The notes: generated by a model from the sequence alone, not told the origin. Positions 12,139-24,108 are shown, counted from the first letter of the stretch. The stretch: 64,000 nucleotides of DNA from Doryteuthis pealeii (GCA_023376005.1 CM042148.1:67361524-67425523), one strand, 5' to 3'. Translations and numbers: made by a program.

Positions 12139-12382
12139 GATAGGGCCGGCTTAGCTCAGTCGGTAGAGTGTCTGGGAACCTCGAGGTTCCTGGTTCGATT
12201 CCGGCCCTTGCCAACTCAGCGTATGAGTAGCACATGAATATGTGTGGTAAAGTGAGGAGTTGATGGTAGGAGTGGCGCTCCGCCTCAGACACCCAAACAA
12301 TCTCCTTGGTCTGGAGCTAGTGAAAAGGGGATAGGCTCCCTCGCTGTCTGGCTGATACCGACTTTAGGCCACCCCGCCGACT
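12139..12382 (+). mobile_element. tRNA-derived SINE, family S1, full-length
   Basis: tRNA-like head: GGCTTAGCTCAGTCGGTAGAG (A box) and GGTTCGATTCC (B box), then a body with GCGTATGAGTAGCACA, TAGTGAAAAGGGGATAG-like and GGCTGATACCGACTTTAGGC blocks. CCCAAGAACAA (12,128-12,138) and CCCAAAAACAA (12,383-12,393) may be its target duplication with one mismatch. Nine copies of the family are in the window, some 5'-truncated. The head is not a working tRNA gene. Confidence 0.85.
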
Positions 12383-13271
12383 CCCAAAAACAATCTCTGA
12401 GAATTATACAATTTTGTTTAATTAGCACCACTCGTTTGGTATTGATCTCTGTCAATTTTTCAATATGGGGGCACTATTCATCGTACCACAGCAGTAGGAG
12501 TATGATTTTGAATTTATCAGATGAAACTTTGTCAATTACTTTTTGACTAATATTTCATCTTATTTTTGTTTATTTAAATTTCATTTTTGAAATAAATAAA
12601 CAAAGCCATAAAGTTAGATTTGTGCTTATGTAACTGATAGCCTCTGTGATCTAATCATTAAGGCAACTGCTCTAGGCAGACAGACTTCTCAAGAAAAAGG
12701 AATGTAAGTTTTGCTAGAAACTTTTTTTTTTTTTTGCTTAAATCTTGCTAGAATATTCTTTATTTCTACTCAGTACTACTAACAACTGTACAATGACTAT
12801 TTAAGAGTTGTTATTAAAAAGAAATAAAGACTGCTCGGTAAAAATTAATAATTGACAACACTTCATATAATAATAAAAAATAATATCAACTTTCAGCAAG
12901 TTGTGAAACTTGTATAGTGTACATATCAAAATCATAAAAAGCAAGAGCTCCATTTACAGTCTGGATACATGTTTAGAAATCCAACAAGTCAAATAAAATC
13001 AATATGATTTTATTTTTTATAGAAGAACTTGTAGGAATTGGTGAAATACTTCCATTGCTACTGAAATTAAGAGATTAAATGTCTGCTGACTTTATTCTAG
13101 TAGTTAAAATTTACTTCCTTTTTTTTCTTACTGACCTTCAGTGACCATTACACCTATTAGGCTTTTATGACATTTTCCACTTATTCATGATATCCTAGTC
13201 TCTTAAGTTTTAATTTTGTCATATTGAAATTCTGCTGATATTGTTTTTGTAAATTACTCATTTAAATATTA

Positions 13272-13682
13272 TTTCCCTGAATTTTTGAGATGAGGCTTGA
13301 TAATTAGTATTATTTGTATTATTCAGACTATTGTCCTCATCTTCATTGTTATCTGTAGAACATTTCAGCCGATGTGCCCTCCGGCCTTCTTCAGGTATTT
13401 CTTGTCGGACTCGGGAACCATCTTGGACTCTGGAACCTTTCATAATTGGGAACTTTCCCTGATTACGACAAGAACCTTCTTGTCATAATCGGGGAAAGTT
13501 CTGTGATGGCTCCTGATTATGACAAGAAGGTTCCCGAGCTCGAAAAAAAGGTTCCAGAGTCCGAGAAGGTTCTCGAGTCCGACAAGAAATACCTGAAGAA
13601 TGCCAGAGGGTACATCGGCTGAACCATTGTACAGATAACAATTAAGATGAGGACAATAGTCCGAATAATACAAATAATGCAC
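13272..13682. mobile_element. Foldback element FB1, inverted copy with 21-bp repeat units
   Basis: An antisense arm (about 13,290-13,420) and a sense arm (about 13,570-13,682) form a long imperfect hairpin. Between them are direct and inverted copies of a GGTTCC(C/A)GAG-type unit of about 21 bp and an inverted GATTATGACAAGAAGGTTCC block. Open frames on both strands here are products of the symmetry. Confidence 0.8.
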
Positions 13683-13966
13683 ATTTAGATATTTTTTTGG
13701 ATTTATACTAAAAATATGCTATAAAGCCATAAATAATTACAATAAAATGCATACACTAAACTTTCTGTGATGATTTTTCTTTATTTTTGAATTTAAATAT
13801 GAATTAGTAATATTGAGTAAAAATAGATTTTAGCAATTCAAAGATATTAAATCAAATGATATTCAACTCACATTTTTGTAATTGATAGAATATAAATTGT
13901 ATATAGTTTAATGTAGAAAATTTTGTTACAAAATTTACTTAGTGTTCAATGTTCTTGAAATTTCAG

Positions 13967-14116
13967 CCCAAGTAAAAAATCCAATAAAAACTTCACCAAC
14001 TATGGATCCTATTATACCCTCTCCTTCAAATATTGATGTTAGACTTGTTTATGATGCCATTGACAAACAACTTGATATTTCTGATGTTAATCTCTACACT
14101 GGTGATCAAGATTTTA
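13967..14116 (+). CDS. MPDZ: MPDZ-like exon D: linker between first and second PDZ
   Basis: Acceptor AAATTTCAG ends at 13966 and donor GTAAGT starts at 14117. Two bases complete an Ala codon split with exon C, then 49 codons and one base. The frame fits both neighbours exactly (phase 1 in, phase 1 out), which is the main support because the peptide is not a domain. It is rich in Pro, Ser and Thr at first (KTSPTMDPIIPSPS) and then acidic (DAIDKQLDISDVNLYTGDQDF). Linkers between PDZ3 and PDZ4 are poorly conserved in this family. The codon is closed by exon E (Ser). Confidence 0.75.
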
Positions 14117-14379
14117 GTAAGTATATTTTTGTTATTCTTGCTTTTAGATATTTATAATCTTGAATTAAAATTTATCATAGTGCACTTTTCATTTTTTCTA
14201 TTAGCTTTATAAAGATAATTAAGAATTTGTATCATGTACCAATCTAGTATAAAATCTAAAATATTTTTGTCTTTGATTATTTCTTTTTATGAAATTGATT
14301 TGCAAAAAGTTAAAAGTTGCCAAATTTCATCAAGATTTATCTAGGAATCTATAAGTAGCAAGTAGCAAGCATACTAAAT

Positions 14380-14384
<5 letters not shown>

Positions 14385-14433
<49 letters not shown>
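14385..14433. repeat. (TA)n(CA)n microsatellite
   Basis: About 17 TA units followed by eight CA units. Confidence 0.93.
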
Positions 14434-14790
14434 TAGACAAAATGTGACACATTGGGTCACCCATTCAGCTCTAGGTAGATGATTGAGATTAGGGAAAAGG
14501 GAGTTAGCATAGCGAATAACATTTTTTTAAAAATAAATACGTCCGGACGAAACGTTTTAAAATCATTTTGTAAGCTTTCTAAGAAAGTAAATGTTTGACC
14601 TCATTTAAGCTACGGATTGCTGGTTGTGAAATTTAACATAGAAATACATTTCAAATTCTCCCTGCACTTTCTAGTCTCTACCCTCCAGAGAAACTAACAT
14701 TATATAATGAGGAGGTTGTCAAGAGATACATAGAGGAGAAGAAAGAGATAGAGTAAAGTAAGAGATTGGGCGTTATTTTACTTAATTGCA

Positions 14791-14918
14791 AATGGTAGTG
14801 CTTTACCTCAGATGCAAAAACAATCTCTCTGGTCTAGTGCTAGTGAAAAGGGGATATACTCCCTTGCTGATTGGCTGATACCGACTTTAGGCCACCTTGA
14901 CGATTTTACTTACTTACA
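14791..14918 (+). mobile_element. SINE family S1, 3' half only
   Basis: Matches the S1 body from the ATGGTAG block through GGCTGATACCGACTTTAGGC to a TTTACTTACTTAC tail. The tRNA-like head is absent: a 5'-truncated copy. Confidence 0.8.
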
Positions 14919-15371
14919 ACATGCACAACATGCCCATCCTTCCCCCAAATCAGATATCAGTGACAAGCTGAGGAAAAGATAACTGAAAGGCTATGGAGAA
15001 CGCATGTTTTACATCAGTTTCCTTCTCCTAGATAGATGGTCTAACAAAATTTACAGGTCCATCTTGTCAAGTGGATTAACTCTGCACCTGGACATTAACT
15101 TGTATTCCTATGGCCTTGCATAGTTAAAAAAAAAAAAAAAAAAGAAAGAAAGAAAAAAGCAATTTGCCAGATGCTCATTGAGCAAAAAGGTTCTCTACCC
15201 TTTGACAGGTTTTTTGTCCGGCTGAGTGTCTAGCCACCCTCCTCACCAGACCAAATTTGGTGGAGGTACTAGTTTAGTCGCCAATGACCTGGCTATGGCA
15301 CAGGTAGTAGTGAGTTACATAGTGTCTGTAGTGCTTTGAGTGACCTTATATAAATTTGCTTCATTTATACG

Positions 15372-16440
15372 GAGTAAAGCAGGGCTGTGTCCTTGCACCT
15401 ACGCTGTTTGGGATATTTTTCTCTATGCCTTTAAGGACTGCAGCGAGGGAGTCTACATACACACAGAGCTGATGGCAAGTTGTTCAACATCGCTCGACTT
15501 AGAGCTAAGACCAAAGTCACGAAGTTCCTCATACGGGAAATGCAATTTGCTGATGATGCAGCCTTAACTTCACACACTGTGCACGGCCTACAACAGCTTG
15601 TCAGTCGACTCACGCATGCTTGCAAGGAATTCGGACTAACCATAAGTCTAAATAAGACAAAAGTCATGGCACAAAGTGCAGACACCCTCCTGAACATTGT
15701 CATCAATTGGTGCTGCCTGGAATCAGTGGAGAGCTTCAAGTATCTTGGGTCCACCATTGCCAACTCAGTCTCCACTGACAGTGAAGTCAATAGCAGAATT
15801 GCCAGAGCTGCGGCAGTTATGGCCAAACTGAGCCAGAGAGTCTGGGACAATACCAGCCTTACAAAGAGAACCAAACTGCATGTCTATAAAGCATGAGTTA
15901 TTAGTACTCTCCACTACAGTAGCAAAGCCTGGATCACGTACTCATGCCACGAGAAGAAAGTGGAAAATTTCCACCTCGGATGCCTATGCCGCATCCTATG
16001 CATACGTTGGCAGGACAAAGTGCCAAACACAGAAGCGCTGGAACAAGCAAACATGAACAGCATGCCTGCCATCATCTGTGAGAGGCGCCTGTGTTGGCTT
16101 GGCCACGTCAGGAGGATGGACAAAGGCCACATCTCCGGAGACCTACTGTATGGCGAATTAGTGGAGGGCACCCGGCCAGTAGGGAGACCATGCCGGCGCT
16201 TTTAAGATGTCTGTAAGAGAAACATGAAGACATGCCACATTAACACCAACACATGGGAGGCTTGTGCAGAAAACTGTGCGACCTGGTGACTCCTCGTCAG
16301 ACAAGGAACGAAAAGGAGTGAAAAGGAGAGGAAAGAAGCCACCATGGAAAAGAGAGCCAAAAGGAAGGAGAGCAACTCCAGCAAGTATCATTGTTTGTTT
16401 GCAGTCACTGCTCCAGAGACTGTCATTCAAAAATTGGTTT
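15372..16440 (+). pseudogene. 5'-truncated LINE reverse-transcriptase relic
   Basis: Begins in the RT palm at GVKQGCVLAPTLFG, is frameshifted at about 15,470, then reads LIREMQFADDAALTSH, with the catalytic F-A-D-D box of non-LTR reverse transcriptases. A stop at 15,895 breaks the frame; the C-terminal part continues as WQDKVPNTEAL, RRLCWLGHVRRMD, and YGELVEGTRPVGRPCRRF. A basic end and a mutated remnant of a terminal Zn-finger-like region follow up to about 16,440. The same tail (WLGHVRRM...GRP) is widespread in animal LINEs. The clade is not fixed. It is dead: at least two frame breaks and no 5' half. Confidence 0.85.
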
Positions 16441-16511
16441 GTTCAGATAATAAAAAAAATGGACACTACGCCATCGTCTATAGTAGACGGAAGGATGCCA
16501 ACAATATATAT

Positions 16512-16758
16512 AAGTAAAGTAAAGTCGTCGGGGTGGCCTAATGTCGGTATCAGCCAATCAGCGAGGGAGTCTATCCCCTTTTCACTAGCACTAGACCAAG
16601 GAGATTATCTTAGCATCTGAGGTGGATCGCCACAACTACCATCAGCTCCTTACTTTACCCACAGATCCCTGTGCTACTCATACGCTGAGTTGGCAAGGAC
16701 CGGTATCGAACTAGAAACCTTGGGATTCCTAGCCGAACGCTCTACTGAGCTAAACCTG
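16512..16758 (-). mobile_element. SINE family S1, antisense, within composite insertion
   Basis: Reverse complement of the S1 consensus: AAGTCGTCGGGGTGGCCTAA (tail), TCAGCCAATCAGCGAGGGAG, ACTCATACGCTGAGTTGGC, then the B box (inverse) and A box (inverse, CTGAGCTAAACC). Length about 247 bp, apparently full. Confidence 0.83.
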
Positions 16759-16774
16759 AACTTAAAAATGTACG

Positions 16775-16825
16775 TTCCCACACCGGGAATCGAACCCGGG
16801 CCAACTGGGTGAAAGCCAGGAATCC
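16775..16825 (-). pseudogene. 3' half of a tRNA-Glu-like gene
   Basis: On the minus strand it reads GGATTCCTGGCTTTCACCCA, then the T arm CCCGGGTTCGATTCCCGG and TGTGGGAA: anticodon stem-loop with a UUC anticodon (loop CTTTCAC), T arm and 3' acceptor strand of tRNA-Glu. The D arm and 5' acceptor strand are missing, so it cannot be a functional tRNA. It abuts one copy of the 17-bp direct repeat at 16,826. Confidence 0.8.
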
Positions 16826-19800
16826 TTTGCTTCATTTATACGAAAAAAATTTTAAGCATCCTCTTTAGTTTTAGATGATACACCAAAATAATTATTTTGT
16901 AAAAATATGCAATATTTTCTCTTAAAAATAAACTTTATAAATGGTATTTTTAAGTATTGAGAATTTTTAAGATGGTATAATTTGGTACAAGTTTATATAT
17001 CTCTACCTATTTATTCAATATCTGTTTGTTTGTTTTTTGTTTGTTTGTTTTTTGACGTGGATAGCATATTCCAATATTTATGAATGTTATTTACAAAATG
17101 TTTCAAAACAATTTTACTAAGTAAGAATTATTTTGTGTTCTTTAATTATGAGTTATGGGTTTTTGACAAACCAAATCATAGTGTAATATAACATGATATA
17201 AAGATGATTTTAAATATAAGTTTAAAAGGGGTAAAGAATATTTAGGATTAAATATAAGATGTGGAAATTTGTATTTGTATTTATTCCCTGCTTGCATCAT
17301 TGCGTGGGGTGGTGGGGGGGGTAGTGATGATGATGATGATGATGATGATGAATCATCAATTAGGTGAAGTATTTGTTCAGGCAGATATTTTTTTTTCCTT
17401 TTTGAGCTGATATAAAGACTGAAAGTTCCTTTCCGCAAACAACTGACTTGTTAGCTACTTAAAAGCTTAATAAGTATTTAGGATACCTTTTACAATATAT
17501 TTTTGTGTGTGCAACAGACAGCATTTGATGAAACTAAGGCTTTAAATATCTGACATTTTCAATCAATCAATGATACCTCAACAGAAACTCACTAACAGAG
17601 AAAGCTAAGATAGAGCCCTGAGTAAAAAGAAGTAATTTAGTAGCTATTTCTATGAAGCCCCACCTACCTTAATCACTACTATCAATCAGCTTCTATCTTG
17701 CATACTATACAGCATATGCAGGTAATTTTTTATCCAATGAGGTCCTGTTAGATTAACTTATACTGTGGCTCATACAGTAATGCTACTTCCCTGTTGGTGG
17801 GTTGGTGGTATACTTTTGATTGAACTTCTATTTTCTACAGTTTTGCTTTACACATTTTATAAAACGCAACATAGCATACTTATTTGTGCTGCTCAGTCTA
17901 TGGTGTTACATTTGAGCATTGTTTGGGGTACAAGTCAATGAAACATAAACTGCTTCGAAAAATCCGTACTTACCAAGATGTTGATTGGAGTAAGTGATAT
18001 ATACTTTAATTTTTTTAATTTTTTATCCGTTAAATGTTATGTGTATATATAATCTGTATAACAAAAACAAAAAACAAATGTAAATATTTGAATATGTAAA
18101 GTATTTTCAAGATTTTCAATTTTATTATCTGTTTATGAATAATTTATTTTCTACTTTTGACTTAATTGCTAGTTTTGATTTTTAACTCATTCTTTGCAAA
18201 TTTTCTTGCAAATCTTTAAAAGCTCATTTTGAAAGCATGTTTTTTTTTTTATAAGATTTTTAAGGACTAAAGGTTTGTATCTTAGCTTGTTTGATTTATA
18301 TCTATCAGATTTGTTCTCAAAAGGAGAATAATAGATAAACAAATTCTTTTAGAATTCAAAACTATTTTAGAATTGTTGTTGGTGTATGCATATTCATCTG
18401 TTTATTTTTAAAGCATCTCTTATTTGCACCTAAACAAAGTAGTGTTTTACTTCCCTTTAATTTTTACAGCAACAGATATTCTAAACATTGGTCTGTCATT
18501 CTCTTTATTTTTTAAAATTGGTTCAAATATTGAAAATTTATGAATAAACTGTTTTGGTATTAACCCTTTTTGAAAAAACTCATTTTTATTTGTTTGCTAA
18601 TTTATTACATTCACTCATTTTCCAGTAAATAGTTTTCTCACTGGAAGTTTTTTTTTTTTAATACTTTATGTTTTGGGGGGAAAATATTATGAAATTTTTA
18701 GAATAAAATGTTTGATTAATCTTATAAAGTAGTTCATAGGAAACATTTCCAGTATTTAAAATTGAATTTTGAAATTATACTATAAAAATGTATTCTTACT
18801 TATTTTTACTTACTATAAAAATTAATTCAGTAATGAAACTAGGCACTTTTCAGGATAGGCATTGAAGTATATTTATTATTTTCATATGAAATGTACAAAT
18901 TTAAAAGTTTATTTTCATTTTATCTGATTGTAAATTTAAAAAATATTTTTAGAGTTTTTGTATTAAGATTCTTGTGCAAAATAAGCAGTATTAATTAATA
19001 TTACTTGGTTTGCAGCTGAAAGTAAATAAAAAAAAAAAAACTATAAGTATCAGATAAATAAAAAATGTTTAGGAAAGACTTTAGTTTTATTGCTTTATTA
19101 TAACAAATTCATAATTATTGAACATTTTAATTGTGTAATTTACATATATCAACAATTTTAGCATCTTGCAAATATTAAGTAACATTTACATTGGCTATAA
19201 AATTAAGAATGAATGGATATTATTCATAATAAAAGTTCATCTTTGTTTTAACAAGTGCAGGAAAATAACTGTATTTGTGAATGCAAAATAAATTTAAAAC
19301 ATTTCATATGGATTCTTTATCTGATCTCTAATTTATAACACTAATATAAAAAATATAAATTTCAATTAACAAAGATCTTTACTTAATTTAGGTTTGTTTC
19401 TGCTGTATTTAATTCTTATGAAGCTTGTTATATGTTTAAATATACAAGTTTATCCTTAAGTATAAAAGCTTTTCGGTTGTTATCTTATGTTATGTTTTTA
19501 TTATCTGAAATTCAATAATAAATTTTTTTAAATACTTAAGTCATTTTTAATAGTTTCTTCTATGTGGCTCCTAGTAATTTTTATGATATTGAAAAAAAAA
19601 ATTTTTTTTTTTTCCAAATTAAAATATCTCCTATTAGTATATTTTTAAATATTTGATACTACAGATGTACAACAGCAACTATATGATGTTTACAGGGTGA
19701 TGCTGTGCAATTAGAGTAAAGCTCTCTCTATTGTTTGAGAGTTGAACCAGAGAGCTGTCTTGGTATTCAAAAGTTGAACTTAGAGACAGATTTGTTCATA

Positions 19801-20443
19801 TCTGAAAGTTTCTATGTTTGTAATTAGGGGATTGCCTGTATTTTTTTAAATTTTTTAATAGAAATAAAAAATAAAATGTTAATTACTTACATAATATCTT
19901 TGATCTGAATACATTGTTGGTGTTTACTTTTTTCATGTGTGTGTCTTTCTATAATTTATCCTCATATTTCCTATTTTTGGCAGGTATTATAAAACCTGAA
20001 AATATAAATAATTTGCTGTTGAAATAACAGACTATCAAAACAGTTAAATAATAAGATAGAAACATTTTAATTCTCACTTTTGTTTTGTGTTAAAATAAGA
20101 TCAATACCTAAACAAACAAAAAAAAGGACATTTACTTTTGTGATATTCTTTAAACAAAAAAATAGATTAAATTCTTATGAGAAAACTGAAGAAGAGGTAA
20201 GATGTAAAGATTTTAATACAAAATGAATTCAGTTATTTAGTCTTTTACATATAATTTTTCTTTAAATATATTTTCTACAATTGATAAGAGTCTTTCCTAC
20301 TGAAATATCCTCCTTTTATTTATCCCTTGATTGGTTATAATTATGAATTACAATGCTAACAATAATTTGTCTGATATTTATTTCTCTTGGCACTTGATAG
20401 CCAGACTCTAAAATAAAAATTAATGTTTGTAGTCATCATAAAA

Positions 20444-20818
20444 AGCATGTATCATCTACACAGATTTACCTTAAAGATCAGTGAACCTGGGATTTTTCCA
20501 AGCCATTTCAAAGTTTTAATATATAAAGTAAAAGTGTATATTTACATTTCCATCTTGTGAACCAGTATGAAGTAAAATCAAATAACTTAAAAAAAATTTT
20601 TTATATCAGTGCTTAGAGACTCTTTGTCTATAATATTAAGTATTTATTTAGTTATTCCTTTAAAATTATAAAATGCATTATTTCATTCTCAAAATAAAAG
20701 ATTTAACCTTATATTTATAAGTTGGATATATCTCCCTTGTCTCAATGAAAACAGGTAGTTTTTTGAGAGAATTCCTGGTCCACTAATTTTTAAGGTAAAT
20801 CTGTGTAGTTGATGCCTG
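20444..20818. mobile_element. Foldback MITE with ~45-bp arms
   Basis: The left arm (20,444-20,492; core CTACACAGATTTACCTTAAA) is matched by the inverse of the right arm (20,771-20,817) with a few mismatches. The interior is AT-rich and non-coding. Single copy here; no clear target duplication. Confidence 0.72.
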
Positions 20819-21406
20819 TTTCATAGAATAGTGATAGGAATCTTTACAATGAAAAGTTACTATGCTATAGAAACTGAATGTTGAGAATGGCTTACGACAA
20901 AAGCAACTAACCAAAATGAAAATAAACTATATTAAATGGCATTCTTTATTCTATTTTTCTGCCAAATTTGACCAAATTCAAATTACTGTGAGTTTTTTTA
21001 ATTATCAAACTATACAAACACCCTCTTGTGCAAGAAAAAACAGGTGTCTTTTTTTCCTGTCTCATCAATAAAAAGTTATAAAAACAAGATACGCATATAA
21101 ACAACTTTGATAAATTTGTAGATAAATCAATTTCCTTTTATTTGATGAATAGGATTTTATGGGTTTATAGCAATTTTATAAGCATTTTTCAGATGAAACC
21201 CACTGAAAATACAAATGTCTACAGCATTTTAGGGTGTTGTGAACATTACTAGTGAAAGGACGAATGTAAAAGGATACGAGTTGTTGCAACATTTACTTTT
21301 GCATAAATGAAGCTGATGCTTGTTTTACTCTGCAACTCACAAAGGAAATAGACAAGCAGTTAAAATCTCTAAACAGGTTTTTCTGAAGAAATTATAAAGA
21401 TATTTC

Positions 21407-21779
21407 GGTGCCATTATGGTATGTGGCCTACCTTTTAGATTCTGTTATAGTATGTGGCCTACCCGGTTTGAATGTGTCCTACCTCAGTAAGAGTATATTT
21501 ATAGATATAAGTAGTAGGCAATTTATTGAAACTAATTATTTTTCACATATATTCAATTTCAAGAAATGCAATTCAGTCATAAGCTGTATATAGTAATTAA
21601 AAAGAATTGAAAAAGAATTTATCCATAATTTATTTAAATCAGAGATCTGTTTAATTCTAAAATTCTGAAATAGGGTTAGGGTTAGCAGTTATTATTATAA
21701 CCTTATAATATGCTATTTATGGTAGGCCACATACTATAAGCGAGACATGATTTCGTAGGCCACATTCTATAATGGTACC
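21407..21779. mobile_element. Foldback element with GGCCTAC repeats and TTAGGG loop
   Basis: Inverted ends GGTGCCATTATGGTATGTGG and the inverse of GGTACCATTATAGAATGTGG. Each arm carries two copies of a TATGTGGCCTACC-like block. Flanks GATATTTC (21,399-21,406) and GCTATTTC (21,780-21,787) look like an 8-bp target duplication with one mismatch, as in hAT elements. The loop contains ATAGGGTTAGGGTTAG (21,670-21,685). Confidence 0.82.
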
Positions 21780-22692
21780 GCTATTTCAGCATCAAGATTT
21801 CCAACTAATTAAGATTGAGGATTTTACCTTTTCTTTTTGTTTGCTTTCTTCTCAATAGAGGAGAGATCTTAGATGCATTGTCAGATGATATTGACCAATT
21901 ATCTGGGAGAGAAACAGGTTGGAGGAGATTACAGGTGTTCCAGGATGGTTTAAGTAGGGGTCATAAAAATAAAAGATTGTTGCAAGTGCCAACATAACTT
22001 ATTCAGGATTTCCTAGCTGTCATAAAAGTCATCTCTATGACATTTCTCTTTTTTTTTTTTTTATTACATAAATATGGAGTCATGAAACAAGATTTGTAAT
22101 ATTAAAATCAATAACTACAGTATAACTATCTTAAATGATTCATACAAACTGGTTAAGAATTGTAACTAATAAAATATTAAAGGAGGGGGGGGGTCTATGC
22201 TGATTAGCCTGATTCTGAGGGAAGTATTGATTGGTTGGCTCTTATTAATGGAATTAAAATGGGATCTCTGAATATCTTTGACATTACTAATTTTGGATGA
22301 AGTTCGGTAGAAGTTTACGATATCAAGTCAACCTCAAAAGGAAATCTTAATTTGAATCTAAATTCTCTGCCAAAAAAAAAAAGATTTGAACCAGTTATCT
22401 TTGTTTTGGACATGAAAATCTGGCCTAACCTTATTACAACAATTATTAGTCTTGTTTTTTAATTGTGTGTTTAATAAAGTTGATACTCTATCACTTGGTA
22501 TGTATAAAATTGATGGAAATTATTTGGAATTCTCTTTAATTCTACTTCAACTTCATTTCTACAAATGAAGTTGTATTTATAAACTATTATTTGGTTTAAA
22601 TCATTTTATCTATAAATTGACAGGTAGCATTGATACATATGTAGAATTTTTTAAGTAAATTAGAAAAAAAATATTTGTCCTTTTATTAAGAT

Positions 22693-22959
22693 GAGGACCG
22701 GTTTAGCTCAGTCGGTAGAGTGTTCGGCTAGGAATCACAAGGTTCCTGGTTTGATACCGGCCCTCGCCAACTCGGCATATGAGTAACACAAGGACCTTGT
22801 GTGGTAAAGTGAGGAGCTGATGGTTGGTGTGGTGCTCCACCTCAGATGCTAAAAAAAAACTTGGTCTAGCACTAGTGAAAAGGAGATAGACTCCCTCGCT
22901 GCATGGCTGATACCGACATTAGGCCGCCCTAACGACTTTACTTTTTTACTTTTTTTTAC
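22693..22959 (+). mobile_element. SINE family S1 with perfect 11-bp target duplication
   Basis: tRNA-like head GGTTTAGCTCAGTCGGTAGA and B-box-like GGTTTGATACC, body and T-rich ACTTTACTTTTTTACTTTT tail. TTTATTAAGAT is repeated at 22,682-22,692 and 22,960-22,970, directly outside both ends. This is the youngest-looking insertion mark of the family in this window. Confidence 0.92.
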
Positions 22960-23150
22960 TTTATTAAGATTATCAAATTCATTAATTTTTGATTAAAACA
23001 TAAGTAACTAATATGGGAAAATTAATACATAATTAAAAATATTACAAAATTTAAGTTGTTTTCTATAAAATATTGAACAGAATGTTAGGTAAGAAAGAAA
23101 TCTTTTTTGTCTTCTTTTTGTTTTGTTTTCTTTTACAGATTGAAAGTTTG

Positions 23151-23182
<32 letters not shown>

Positions 23183-23262
23183 ATAGCAACTTTTAAAAGA
23201 TAGAAAAGTATAATCTATTTTTAAATCAGTATTTATCAAGGTATGTTCTGTGTACTTTTCAG

Positions 23263-23342
23263 GTGGAGATTTGCTACCAGGAGCGGAAACTGCAATTAAA
23301 GCTACCTGGGAGCCTATTGTGGGAAATGACTTTGAAGTCGTC
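23263..23342 (+). CDS. MPDZ: MPDZ-like exon E: pre-PDZ4 linker
   Basis: Acceptor ACTTTTCAG ends at 23262; donor GTAAGT starts at 23343; two bases plus 26 codons. The peptide GDLLPGAETAIKATWEPI followed by VGNDFEVV resembles the vertebrate MPDZ segment just before PDZ4, where a conserved Trp and a short strand precede the domain. The last residues form the first beta strand, completed by VAQLSKF in exon F. Small, but phase, splice sites and family resemblance agree. Confidence 0.85.
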
Positions 23343-23570
23343 GTAAGTAAAATTATAATTATCTCTTTAGTTTTGCTATATTTTCTCTGTGTAATCATAG
23401 ATCTGGTGAGTGGGCTTATGAAAATCAACATCCTCCAGAGAATAAACTCACTTTTCTCTTTTAATCCTATAAAAAATTGTTTAAAATTTTAAAATATTGT
23501 TGAATGATTGATTTGATCATATAGTTTTTGATTGACCTTCTTTAAAAATGTTTGTCATTTGAACATAATT

Positions 23571-23758
23571 GGGACCATATTACCTTTAGGCACCCCTTTT
23601 TAATCTCGATTTAGAAAGGGGTTAGGGGTTAGTTTTATAATTTAAAAAAAGAATCTAAAAATAGTCTGTTAAAACAACTGGATATTGACGGTGTAAATGA
23701 AAAACGTGTCCTTTCTTAATTGAGATCAAAAAAGGGTGCCTAAAGGTCATATGGTCCC
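23571..23758. mobile_element. Foldback MITE family M4, copy 1 (left arm shortened)
   Basis: Ends GGGACCATATTACCTTTAGG and the inverse of GGGACCATATGACCTTTAGG. ATAATT flanks both sides, a perfect 6-bp duplication. The left arm is internally deleted compared with the 38.1-kb copy. The loop has GGGGTTAGGGGTTAG (23,618-23,632). Confidence 0.83.
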
Positions 23759-24052
23759 ATAATTGTTCTGCTGAAGAATCATTGACAAAAGGATTGTCTC
23801 TAAGAACAATTTTTCCAATTTTAGCACAAACTTTATGCATATATGCTGCAACATGTATATTCATTAAAGTTAATTTACTGAGTAGTTATTACTTGTTTAA
23901 TAAAAGAAAAATGGTTTGCTATTGGACTATAAATGATTATTTTTGAAAGAGTAACAGGTACAACCTAAAATTTAAGTTACACCTTTCTTACCTTTTTTAC
24001 AAAATTCAAATAAATTAAATTAACTTTTTGATCACACTTGGAATATATGCAT

Positions 24053-24108
24053 TGTGTGTGTGTGTGTGTGTGTCTCTCTCTCTTTCTCTCTTTCTCTCTC
24101 TCTCTCTA
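24053..24108. repeat. (TG)n(CT)n microsatellite
   Basis: About ten TG units followed by CT/TTTCTCTC units. Confidence 0.9.

Larger units (their letters stand above)
6106..13966 (+). other. Intron 3 (phase 1)
   Basis: Holds three dinucleotide microsatellites (6.4-7.1 kb), foldback elements (8098-8318, 9553-9765, 10063-10465, 13272-13682), a ~590-bp retroposon (10689-11280), a SINE (12139-12382) and a T run near 9277-9304. Stretches 7102-8097, 8319-9552, 11295-12127 and 12394-13271 show only AT-rich sequence with no ORF or repeat that I can name. Confidence 0.8.
14117..23262 (+). other. Intron 4 (phase 1)
   Basis: Holds a TA/CA microsatellite, a SINE tail (14791-14918), the LINE/SINE/tRNA composite (15372-16825), foldback elements at 20444-20818 and 21407-21779, and a full SINE (22693-22959). 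From about 16,860 to 20,440 the sequence is AT-rich and featureless apart from a (GAT)n run near 17,325-17,350. A T run lies at 23,150-23,178 before exon E. Confidence 0.8.

Noticed and set aside
12143..12215. Possible tRNA gene
   Set aside because: The A and B boxes are those of a SINE head; the same sequence with SINE body recurs many times in the window, and the cloverleaf is not complete.
17142..17438. 98-codon minus-strand frame with poly-Ser and poly-Pro
   Set aside because: Low-complexity part is the (GAT)n run and a G tract; the rest is AT-rich noise.
21815..21997. Short plus-strand frame with a Met start
   Set aside because: No domain, no splice context that fits neighbouring exons and no repeat support.
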